The notes beneath the pieces are model-generated. The model did not search any database. It was not told the origin of the DNA and saw only the letters and a program-made list of their open reading frames with translations. This document shows, piece by piece, positions 34,927-45,689 of a DNA stretch of 64,000 bases. The stretch spans positions 11,721,296-11,785,295 of the forward strand of contig OX637292.1 in the NCBI GenBank assembly GCA_951799445.1, written 5' to 3'. The DNA comes from Pseudisothecium myosuroides. Its lineage: Eukaryota; Streptophyta; Bryopsida; Hypnales; Lembophyllaceae. Every line of letters starts with the position of its first letter. Position 1 is the first letter of the stretch. The translations under genes and the position numbers were made by a program.

Positions 34927-36174
34927 AGTCATCTTGGGGATGAATGTTGGCAAAGCTCCCCGGGTGAGTTTCTGGTTTATAACATGGTGTCTATTGTAGG
35001 CTGATTCCCTTGTATGGTGGCTGGTTTGTTTAGTTTTTAGTATTGGATCACTTTGACATAAGAGTCTTTATCAGTATTTCATCACACTTATGGTACAACC
35101 TCCGTGAAATAACTCGATTTTTACTCATTTACTTGCTTTAACTACTCATGCTATGGATGTGGGGGCATTAACTCGGGGACTATGCACTAAGAGAGGTTTG
35201 TGCATTTTAAGAAATGTAATAATGGCACCTAACTAGTGTGGCCTCTAATTGCGCTACTTTTCAGAAAAAGTACTTGAAATTGAGCCCATCCACTAACTCT
35301 TACTGCATATTATGCACTAAGAGAGTATGCAATAAGAGAGGTTCTATTGTATTAGAATTTATTAACATACGTTCAAATCACATTCGGCACATCAGTGCCA
35401 AAATAACTTAATTTTAGAAGTGAGATAGTTTGGTAGCTGGATTTGGATTTCTTGACTTTCAACACTTTGTTTTTCCTAATTTTTTTACACTTCTAAATTT
35501 GGATTGATTTTTTCTATATGTAGCATTCGGTAGCACAGAGGAAATTGCCCTCCCTTAGACAGAATGATGTGGAATATTCCACACCCAAATTATCTAAGAA
35601 GACACGGGTCGGATTTGTCAAATTGTAACAGCCAAGCCAAGAGTGGGTCAAAAAAATAGAGAAATGGAAAATGGTGCTACAATAATAACTTTATGATGTT
35701 GGTTTTATTATGCATCCGACACAAAGTGAGCTGACATGGATAAGGCAGCCAAGCAACAGACAACTGGGTGATTAGATCATGGCGTTTGTTCCTTTTGGGA
35801 GAGGGTGCAGGTAGCTTGGAGGTTGGAGCTAGTTCGGGTCAAAGTTGTGAGTCACGTCAACATGGATGAACTTCATAGATGGATGCTTGAAGAGAGCAAA
35901 GGCAACCTCTATGAAGGCTACAGAATGTTATATTTATGCATAAATGTATTCCTTTTTCTAAATTTTCTCTAGAATAATTTTTGGATGTTCAAAATTAGCA
36001 ACAATGAAAGTTTTTCAGATTTTCAAAAACAATTGTACAATTTTTAAATTTTAGACATGTTCCAAATTTTCCCTAATTATTTACGAAATTATCCTACACA
36101 TAGGGTAGCTCTATCCTCTTAGAATAGAGGCATTGTCGGGAGATTAAATTTGTTGGCGTAATAGTGGTGTAGAT
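34927..36174. other. Intergenic, includes copy 2 of the ATGCACTAAGAGAGG repeat
   Basis: The repeat occupies about 35,160-35,345 and matches 2,555-2,720. The remainder shows no gene or repeat end. Confidence 0.5.
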
Positions 36175-38033
36175 TTAACCCCTAAAGTTCCAAGACTATG
36201 TTTTCACCGAAAACACTCAAAAATTGCCATTTTTAGTACAAGTACCAAATTCTTGAAAAAAAAACTTTTTTGACACATGTAACCATAGGATCTTATATTA
36301 AACTAGTTTCAGATGATGCGGAAAAAATTTCAGAATTTTCCACTATGCAGATTGGAAGATATTAGCATTTGAATTGGCAAAAATCCTTTTTTTGTCCCTG
36401 CGAAAAACAGGGCAGCTGCACCTCATAAGGTCACATTTGTATGAAAAAATGTCCAAAATAGTGGTGCTTCTTTGAATTTTTTTTCCTAAACAAGTTGGCT
36501 ACATGCTTAAAAAGTTTCAAATCATTTGGAATTGTACAACGTATACAAAAAAAAAGTAAGTAGAAAGAGGTAGACAATGATCCAAAATACTAAATTGTTA
36601 AGAATTTAATTATGGAATTGAAAAATGTCAATCCCAATGGTTGTAATGTTGTAATAAAATACCTACATCCAATGAATTTTTTTTTTTTCTTTTTAAATAT
36701 TAAAAATTGAGTTAACCCCTAAAGGACCGAGGCCTTTTTTTTTTGCCAAAAAACACTCAAAACTGTCATTTCTGTAGCAAAAAGTAAAAAAAAATTAAAA
36801 TTGTTTTTTTTTCACATCTAACCATAGGATCTTACACCTAATTGGTATGAGAATGTGTGGAAAAAATTTCAGAATTTTTGACCGCACAGATTGCAAGATA
36901 TCTGCGTTTAAAGTGGAAAAAACAAGTTTTCCAGCACATTGTGGGACCAGATTTTTTGACTTAAAACATTTTTAACTTAAAATTTTTGCACTATAGCATT
37001 TTGAGCTTTAAATCTTTATAGTGGAGAATTGAGTTGAGAGTCTAGGGGAAAAAAAAAATTCAAAAAAACTTAATTGTCATTCTTAAAAAAATTGTTAAAT
37101 AGAAGTAGGTACAAGATAGAAGGAAAATCTAAAATATTCATATATTTTAGATGGAATTAAAATGCACTTATCCCAATGGTGAGATTGTTCTAGCAAGTAA
37201 ATTAAACCATTCCAAAAAAAAAAATTGAAAAATTACAAAAATTGCATTCCGAAATGCATCCTACAAGTTATTTTTTTCAAGAAGATGCTCTAACTGCCCA
37301 AAAAACAAGAATGTCCATAACTTCCTCATATTCAAATCCAAATGAAATGAATCAAAGCTTTCCAGATAGATAAAAATATAATCTATGAGAAAAAAAATAT
37401 TTAAAAAAAAATTCAAAATTTTGCAAATTTTTTTTGATGTGCCCCATCCCCACGCATTCCAAGAAATGGCATAACTTCTCGCTCAAAGGTCTGATTTCAA
37501 ATTTTTTTTCTGCCACGTACCTCTCTCAATTCTTCATGTTCACAAAAAGTTTCAAAAAATCAGGAGAAAATTTTAGCCCGTAGGTACCTACCCGAAAACG
37601 CATTTGTCCCCCGAAGGGACAACGGTCCTTTAGGGGTTAAATAAACAACTTCAAAGTTTATTTGAGAATAGAGAATCCATAACTGCCCGCAAATAAAAAA
37701 ACCTCATAATTTTTGACTCATTGGTCGAAATGGAATGATTCAAAGCTTTCCACGTATATATAACTCTAGAAGACCAATTTCAAATTTTTATTTTTGAAAA
37801 AAGTATTTTTTTCTGATCTGCCCAAACTGCCCAGTTACAAAAAAAATAACATATTTGGCCATAACTTTTGACTCCTATTTCCAAATGTCATGAAATTTAG
37901 TGCATATGAAAGATATTCCTCGTGCCCACCTTCTATTAAAATTTCAGCTTAAAATATGAAAATCTCTAGTCACACGTACCTGCCAAAAATTTCTATACAG
38001 CCAAAAAACGCATGCCGGTCCTTTAGGGGTTAA
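36175..38033. mobile_element. TTAA MITE (second subfamily) split by a nested TTAA MITE
   Basis: TTAA at 36,175-36,178 and 38,030-38,033 with ends CCCCTAAAG and GGTCCTTTAGGGG. Removing the nested copy at 36,712-37,640 restores an element of about 0.93 kb that matches 32,098-33,024. No coding capacity. Confidence 0.85.
36712..37640. mobile_element. TTAA piggyBac-type MITE, nested intact copy
   Basis: Flanked by TTAA at 36,712-36,715 and 37,637-37,640 with near-perfect ends CCCCTAAAGGACCG and CGGTCCTTTAGGGG, 929 bp. It lies in the same orientation as the 9475 copy. The host sequence AATTGAG-TTAA-ATAAAC is duplicated only in the TTAA, shown by the empty relative at 32,628. Confidence 0.9.
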
Positions 38034-38180
38034 CAATTCCAAAACAGAGTTTCAATGAGTCAATATTGCATTAGGTCAACAATGAACATGTGATAGGTAG
38101 TGGCATATTTTGTTCACTTTATGATAAGCATTCTTTCAATTTCATGACATGTAATGCAACTGTCATATACTTCATATGAA

Positions 38181-38555
38181 AAAATGAATGTACAATATAG
38201 GTATACTACAAGTCATGAAATGTTATCTTTCATTTGATCCCTTTTAATTTCTTATTCTAGATTGCATTTGAATATTACTCTAGTCATATTGACTAACCGT
38301 ATTCTAATATTAAGCTTTGGATCCCAGTGTCCCACCCATGTAAGTTTAAGCCACCATAATTGTATCAACTTCATCAAAATAAGTTGTCTTTTAAAAAAAT
38401 TGAGGATTCAATCTTTCCAATAAACTAAGGTTTTAGTCCCACCCTCACAATTCTAAGTCACAAAATATAAGAAAACAAATATTTTATAACTACAAAAATA
38501 TGACTAGTGATGAATGGCGACTGCATGTAGTATACCTATATTATACATTCATTTT
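38181..38555. repeat. 30-bp inverted repeat pair
   Basis: AAAATGAATGTACAATATAG and the following GTATACTACA at 38,181-38,210 are mirrored at 38,526-38,555 with a single mismatch, about 315 bases apart. This is the shape of a small TIR element or the end region of the larger structure that includes the 37-bp array. Confidence 0.75.
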
Positions 38556-38801
38556 GAAGGCTAACACTTTGAAGAAAAAAGTGACTACAAATATGACTAC
38601 CAATTATATATTGGCCTTGTACTTCACGAGCATGTAGTATATGCTTATAGGGAATGCCAAAGTACTTCATAACAAAAAAACAATAGGGAATATATTTGGA
38701 GAACACCGAGTCATATCTGCTAGTCATATTTTTGTTTCAATCATATTTTGCAATCATATCTCCATAGTAGTGACATCTTTTTCTTTTTTGACAGCCCAAG
38801 A

Positions 38802-38987
38802 AAAATATGACTCATAAGAGTCATTTTTTATATTAGTAGAAAATATGACTCACAAAGTCATATTCCACATCAACAAAAAATATGATTCACTGTAGTCATA
38901 TGTCACGTCAGCTAAAATATGACTCACCATAGTCATATTCCACATTAGCCAAAATATGACTAAATAAAGTCATATTCCACATACGCT
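38802..38987. repeat. Five-unit 37-bp array of AAAATATGACT palindromes
   Basis: Units start near 38,802, 38,840, 38,877, 38,914 and 38,951. Each has AAAATATGACTCA, a 4-base spacer, AGTCATATTCCACA and a variable end, so each unit is itself a small hairpin ATGACT/AGTCAT. Further scattered ATGACT/AGTCAT copies continue to 39,240, and CATTTTCTTGTAATG at about 39,250 resembles a CACTA-type end. They may be subterminal repeats of a CACTA-like element. Confidence 0.8.
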
Positions 38988-39259
38988 TTTTTTTATTTGT
39001 CTGGGCAGGTCATGAGAAAGTCAAGCCTCCAACAATAGTCAACATATACACCATATTGGCAAAATATGGCTAAAAATGGCTAATTATATACTCCAATATG
39101 ACTATAAATATGACTCATACACACTATCACTCGTCACTAATGATTGGACCCAATCATATTGCGAGTCATTTATAGTGATTTCCACTAGAGTGATATTCTC
39201 AGATTTTACGACTCACTGTAGTCATATTTTGCAGTCATAAAACATTCATTTTCTTGTAA

Positions 39260-40254
39260 TGAAAGGATAAAAAGATTTAAGTACCATCTTGGAGTACAAA
39301 AAAATTTGACCCTTTTTTCCAACTCTAAGGTGAAAAAAAAGACCGAAAACTCATTTTTTTTAAATGACTTTACAAATGAATTATTTTATTGACTATTATA
39401 AAAATCATCTAACTTTAAATTCATATTGTCATTTAAAAGTTGGAAAATTAGTAAACTTTGCATTTTATTTTGGATAGACCACTTGTAAGATATTGCAAGT
39501 TTAAATATTACAATCTCAATTGTATATCAATTGTGTAAGGTATATCAGTTAAAAAGCCAATGTATAGCATTTATACTCTCATCGCTTCTAATCCCCAAAA
39601 GGCTAAGCAACCCATTTTTAGAGTATAGAGGGACAACACTAAGCACTTAGCAAAAATCATCAACATTTTAAAGTTTTTCTCCACAAAGTCTTATAATGAG
39701 ATGAAAACTAAATTAAACTAAATTTAGAGTCCTATTTCATTTTATATTTCATTTCCATACTATTCCATACTAAATCTATAGCATATAACAAATCTTTGAA
39801 TAAATTAGATTCCAATGTCTTAAAGTGTAAAATTAATATTTTATTTTATCTTATTAATTTATGTCACCGCATCTTAAATTTGAAATAATGCAAAACAATA
39901 ACTTGATTTTATCTAACTATGATGCCATGACTATGACATTATTTTATATAAAATGTATAGTATATTTCAAAATCTTTATTTATTATTAAAAAAAGATAAT
40001 TCTTGCAAGAAAATTATGAAATGTAGAAGGTAAAATTTTGTATCATTGGAATATTGGGAAAGACAACCATTCTTCTAAAAACTTATTGTCTATTATCTTG
40101 TTAAAAAAATGTTCCACTTAGTCCCAATCGTAGCAAAACATTGGAATATTACATTTGGAAATTCAATCAAGAATTGTCTTTCAAGAGTCACTTTAAGGAA
40201 CATCAAAGATAAAGAAAAAATGAATAATATTATCACAATGTAGTGACAATTTTT
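39260..40254. other. Intergenic, nothing recognised
   Basis: Very AT-rich with no credible ORF or repeat end. Confidence 0.4.
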
Positions 40255-41110
40255 TTAAACTCCTATTTGCTCAAAGTCTTTTATTTGTCAAAAACCACTC
40301 AAAAGTGTCACTTTTAGTACAAAGAGCACAAATTTTCAAAAATTAAGTTTTTTCACATCTAACTATAGGATCTTTCAATAGAATAGTATGGAAATGTGTG
40401 GAAGAAGTTTCAAAAACTTTGGCCACGTACATTACAAGTTTTTTGAGTTTAAAATGAAGAAAAAGATAGTCTTTTGGTACCAACGGTGCTAGTATGTGAG
40501 CCCAAGAATGCGAGCTTGTGAGCATTGAGCCTACAATATAGGTACCTATAATATAGATACCACACACTCTAGAAGGTGTATGTATCATAAACACCTATAA
40601 TATGGATATTTGTAACATATATTCCCTATAATCACAAACGATTTCTGTAGTATATACACCTATAATATAGGTGTGTAGTATTCTAGGCTCATGGGCTCAC
40701 ACTCCTATGCTCACATAATAGCAACCCTCCTTTTGGTACTATGGCAAACTGTCTAGTTTTTTAGACATTGAAATTTAACTTTGAAACCTTAATTTTTTCT
40801 AATTTAGATTTTTCATTAAAAAAAATTTATCACAAAGAATTGAAATAAAAAATCCAAAAAAAATATATAATTTTTATTCTTTAAAAATGATTAGGTAAAA
40901 ATAATTACAAGATAAAACTTTAAAAAAATGGTTAAAGGTTTAGGATTGAAGCACACTAATTCCAAAGTTGAGATTGCTTTAATAATCAAACCTTGTGCAA
41001 CTATTTTTTGTGAAAATTGTGAAAATTGAGTTTATGAACAAATCTAATACATTATTTTTCAAGAAGATGTCACACTTGACCAAAAAACAAGATGCTTTAT
41101 AACCTTCACA
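40255..41110. mobile_element. Decayed TTAA MITE, truncated by satellite DNA
   Basis: The left end TTAA at 40,255 precedes AAACTCC, CACTCAAAAGTGTCACTTTT and CACATCTAACTATAGGATCT, the family landmarks. The right part ends near 41,110, where satellite sequence takes over. It is interrupted by a 249-bp insertion at 40,481-40,729. Confidence 0.65.
40481..40729. mobile_element. Mutator-like MITE with 10-bp target duplication
   Basis: CTTTTGGTAC at 40,471-40,480 recurs at 40,730-40,739, directly flanking a 249-bp insert whose ends are inverted over about 30 bases (GGTGCTAGTATGTGAGC at left; GCTCACATAATAGCAACC at right). A 9-10-bp duplication suggests the Mutator superfamily. The centre has ACACCTATAATATAGGTGT-type palindromes. 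Confidence 0.75.
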
Positions 41111-41117
41111 CCATAAT

Positions 41118-42305
41118 GGATGCCACTGGAATGTGGCCATTGGTGTCCAGTCCTTGTCTCTAGCATGATGCATCAATCCAAGTCGTGGTAATTCAGTATG
41201 GAAGCTGTGGTGAAGAGACTTTAAGATGTAACCCACTGTTACTCTACAATGAACGAGTGTCAACAAATTTTTGAGTGTAAAATGGCTTATTTTCTACCCA
41301 ACACGCTTTGTACAAGAGAAAAACTTATCTACAAGTGAAACTCAAAAGAAGCATTGGGATAATTAAAAAAACCTCTAACCCAAACTCAAAGGTACAATAT
41401 TGTTGAGCCAAGCGACGGTGAATACCCTAAATGCATACATAAATGGTGAAAATGGATTACTATGCATCACAAAGTTGATGCTCCAAAATTTGTAATGTAT
41501 TTATACAAATTCATAAACTTACAATTTGTTTTTAGGAAAATTCATCATTTTCAATTTCCAGTGGATTGGAATCTTCTTCCAACTTCAATCCATAAAATCA
41601 AAAAATATTAATTACATAAAAGTACTAGTAAATCCTTTCAATTGTAATTGGTTAGAATTACTTCACAAGCTAAATTGTTTTTGGTGGTAATCCCAAAAGT
41701 AATATTAGTAGGCCCGCCACCGATAACTCCAAGGAAGCCACCAGCATGTGCCCATTGGTGTCCACTCCTTGTCCCTAGCGTAATGCATCAATCTAAGTAC
41801 TTCCAAGATCCGTATTTTCTTTATTGAAAGTCGTGGTGAAGAGACTTCAAGATGTAACCACTTGTATTTCATGATGAACAAGTGTCAACAAATTTTTTAG
41901 TGCAAAATGGCTTATTTTCTATGCGACATGCTTTGTATATTAAGAAAATAGTTATCCACAGCCCAAACTCAACGGAAGCATTGGGATTATAAAAAAAACT
42001 CAAACCCAAGCTCAAAGGTACAATATTGTTGAGCCAAGTGACAGTGAATACTCTAAATGCGTACATAAATGGTGAAAATGGATTACAATCATGGCAAAGT
42101 TGATGCTCAAAAGTTTTGTAATATATTTAATACAAATTCATAAACTTACAATTCTTTTTTAGAAAAATTCATCATTTTCAATTTCCACAAGATTAGAATT
42201 CTCTTCCAGTTTAAACCAATGAAATCCAAAAAGAATAATTACATGGTAGTATTAATAAGTACTCTCATTTGTAATTTGTGACAATTACCTCACAAGCTAA
42301 AATTT
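41118..42305 (-). repeat. Two inverted units of the 0.6-kb satellite
   Basis: Both units show GCCATTGGTGTCCA, CATCAATC, CTCAAAGGTACAATATTGTT, GGTGAAAATGGATTAC and AAATTCATAAACTTACAAT in the order opposite to the 51.9-57.1 kb array. The second starts near 41,700. They show that the satellite is dispersed as well as tandem. Confidence 0.75.
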
Positions 42306-43117
42306 CCAAACTATCAAATGTCCCCCATGTCACAGACATTTGGGCATTTAAAGATTATATAAGACCAAAATAGGAGACCATTGTTCTATCAATATAGATG
42401 TAGATGCATGAATTTTGTAATTTTTTTGACCACCTATTCACATATGTATTATAAGGCTAATGTTATTTGGCTCACAAATAAATACTGTAAAATTGATCAA
42501 TATATTGCTCTATATTTTATTTAAAATACATCCAAAATTTATTTGCACCTTCAATGTATTGTAGAAATGAATACCTTGCCACATATATCCAATCTTTTAT
42601 TAGTCTAATTGCATTTGAAAAGCCACAAAACATTACTTGCTTTTAAAAAATAAAATATTCTATTTTTTTTCTATTCAAATTGTCCATTTTTACATTTAGC
42701 ATGCACAAAAACATTAAACATTGAAATTTCATTGTCATTTTTCATTTAAAAACATGCTTCAAAAATCTAGTATTTTCTATTTTACATGTATGGATCATGA
42801 TGAATATTCCTAAAAGCCTTTCTAATATGACTTAGAATAGTCTATAAACAACCCTATTGTTACAAGCCTGGATGCTTGGTTTAATCACTAACAATTAAAA
42901 CATGTCACAAAATTAGCACATAAAAGTATTATTTGATTCATGAAATGTCATCAGGGACATCATTAATTTTCAAGCATGTCTTTTTGTAACTGTGCTTCAA
43001 ATAAGATTTTTCAATCTTGATATAAAAGACACAGTATAAAAATAAGATCTGTTAACAATAAAAAAATTTCACTAACTAAGATTGATAAGTCTTGAGTTGC
43101 TAACTTACTTTCATATA
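42306..43117. other. Intergenic, nothing recognised
   Basis: AT-rich, no gene or repeat end. Confidence 0.4.
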
Positions 43118-43585
43118 CTGTAGTGTGACATGGCTTTTGTCTTACAATGATAGAAAAATTATTGTTTTTCATTCAAAGTGGTTCGTTTACACATTAATTA
43201 AAGATGATTTCAGATTTGTAGTCTTGTAATTATTTCACAATTTGTCATTTCTTCACTGTGAACAAAATGTGAACATGTCTTATTAAGAGAATCATAAAAG
43301 CATTTTGATACTTGTGAATATGAATGCCAAATGGTGCAATTCATGTGTTGCGCTAACTCGTGCTCATCTGAGCAAGTGTCAAAGGATTGCACACTTTTAC
43401 ATACTACCTAGTTATGTTTGCCACCAATTCTAAATCCTTCCAACATTGGCCTTTTATTAGTGAAATTTTTGACAGAGCTCTTACTTATTTTCTAAATTTT
43501 TTGTTATTATTTCTTAACTTTTTATAAAAATTCGGTTATGACATTAATGAATCAATAAAAAAACAAAAGCCATGTCACACTATGG
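43118..43585. mobile_element. TA-flanked MITE (Tc1/mariner-like)
   Basis: TA at 43,116-43,117 and 43,586-43,587 flank a 468-bp element. The ends are CTGTAGTGTGACATGGC at left and, inverted, CCATAGTGTGACATGGC at right; about 21 of 23 bases match. Non-coding. Confidence 0.75.
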
Positions 43586-45400
43586 TAGACTTTACAATTG
43601 TGCACTCAAGACCCACTACCCCTTGTTAAACTTAAAATATATTATAGAGTCATTATTTCTTGATTTGTGAAATTTTAATAGATAGTATTGAATTAAAAAA
43701 TAGTATTGATCCCAAGCCAAGTCATTTTCATTAAATGGCTTGTAAATTTGAATCCAAATCCAAAATTAACACAAACCTAAATATCTAAAGTCATTCTTAT
43801 TATTCTTTTTCAAGTTTGACTTTATAAAGTTTTTTTAATGGAAAATATAAAATATGTAAAAAAATCTCTAATAAAAATAATAATAAATTTAGAGAAAATT
43901 CATGATATAATTGTAATCTTAGAGGAGCATGTGTAGAAAATCACCAATGCTTTCCTATTTTAAAATAGTTTTTTTTTGTTATCAACACCAATAAAAGGCA
44001 ATAAGGAAACAATTTCTAAAATCATCCGGATAAAGGTTTGAGTATCGCTCTTAGTATTGAATTAGGAATTTTTTTTATTGAATGTTGTTGGTAGTTAAGT
44101 GCTAAACATACATTAAGCACAAGACAAAAGAAGTTCCTTTAAAAATAGTAGGAAAAAAATTTGATCTTAAATTTTAGGAAAGAGTACATGAACAACGCTA
44201 GAAGAAGCTAGAACTCCAAGAGATGTGTTGTCAAGATTGAAAATCACCTTAACCTCGATTATCTTATGTACTACTAGCTAGAAAACTTTCTTAGAGCTTC
44301 TACTTAGAGGGGAAGCTTCTTAAGAAGCCTCCAACTATTAAACTTACTTTTCAAGCAACTTCTATTTATAAGGAAACTTCTCAAAAAGTCATCAACAACT
44401 TAACTTATTTCTCAAGGAACTTCAATTAAAGAAGTTTCTCAAGAAACTTCCAACTACCTTTAGATTTCTTCCTAAGAAACTTCTTCAAACTTCTAAAAGG
44501 CTCTAATGCATTTGTCCGTGACATTTAAAGGAAGTTCTATATTCTCTTAACATACTTCTTTCATCTCAAAATAATTATTTACTTTGAATGTCATATTTTT
44601 TAAAGGTTGTTTTGAATAGATCATATGGAGACTTCTGTGTGGCCAATTTTATTTAAACAAACACATGCAATGTTGTTGTTTTTTTTATTGATTTTATTGA
44701 TATAAAATTTGGAATCTTTCTTAATTATGTTTTTCACAATATGATAATGAAACCAATGGCATAAAAAAATCTCAACAAATTTGTAGACAATCATTTCAAG
44801 GCAAAGGGAGCATAATTGGAGGACACAAAAATGATAAAAAATATAAATTTTCATAAGAGCTAATAACAAAAGTACCCAAAATCCAATTTATACTCTAATG
44901 AAAAGAGGCAATATTTATTACAAAAATCTACAATAGTTGAACTTAAAGATAGGTCATAATTAGGTGCTAACAATTACCTTAGCCTAATACAATAGCACCC
45001 TTTTTTTGGATTTCCTAAAATGAATTAGAGATAGATAATCCACAAAAAAGTACGAAGAAGGCAAAGCAGACAAATTATGCCATATTGTAAAAAATTATTT
45101 CAAAATAGACAATTTACAGCAAAATACTAAAAAGGCAAAGCAAACAAATTATGATGCCTTAAGTTTCCCTCACATGTAGTGGTGCCCTAAGTTTCTAAGT
45201 TTGATAAAATTTACACTTGTAATGTTGTGTCGACCTCAATTCATTTGAATAGAATACCCAACCCAATTCGTTTCCTTGTGTAGCTAGGGTAGGGTAGCAC
45301 AAGAAATGGTGCAAAAATTCTGAGCCAAACCCAACTAAAACATCACATGACAACACAAGTCACAGCTTGAAGTTGCAGTCGTTAATCTGCGATGGCAGTG
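43586..45400. other. Intergenic with GAAGCTTC/GAAACTTC-rich repeats
   Basis: Between about 44,290 and 44,490, two to three units of roughly 60 bp carry AAGCTTCTTAAGAAGC, GAAACTTCTCAA and CTTCCAACTA. The rest shows nothing recognisable. Confidence 0.45.
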
Positions 45401-45689
45401 GCCCTACAAGAAGTTCGACTCTAAAACCAATATGAAGCCCACATGAAAAGGATGAAAAGGATGAGAAAATCATGTACCAAATATAGGTGATTCAAATTTC
45501 CAAAAGGAAGCCTCAACACGGACAGTTTCATAACTTCTCCTTACAAGAGTAAATGGAGTTACAAAAATCAAGTTCAGAAAGGTTTTCTTGAGGGTCAACT
45601 CATGCATCTGCAGATTTTGTAACAAACTTTGGAGCAAAATCCTCAGATAGCATGGTAATACAGTCGGTCGCACGCTTCCATGCGCTACC
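45400..45689 (-). other. Probable 3' UTR of the SRA gene
   Basis: This is the sequence immediately after the stop codon on the minus strand. The region was checked for a SET or pre-SET exon and none is visible. End not determinable. Confidence 0.4.

Noticed and set aside
38802..38987. CRISPR-like array
   Set aside because: Units are contiguous palindromes without unique spacers, and the DNA is eukaryotic.
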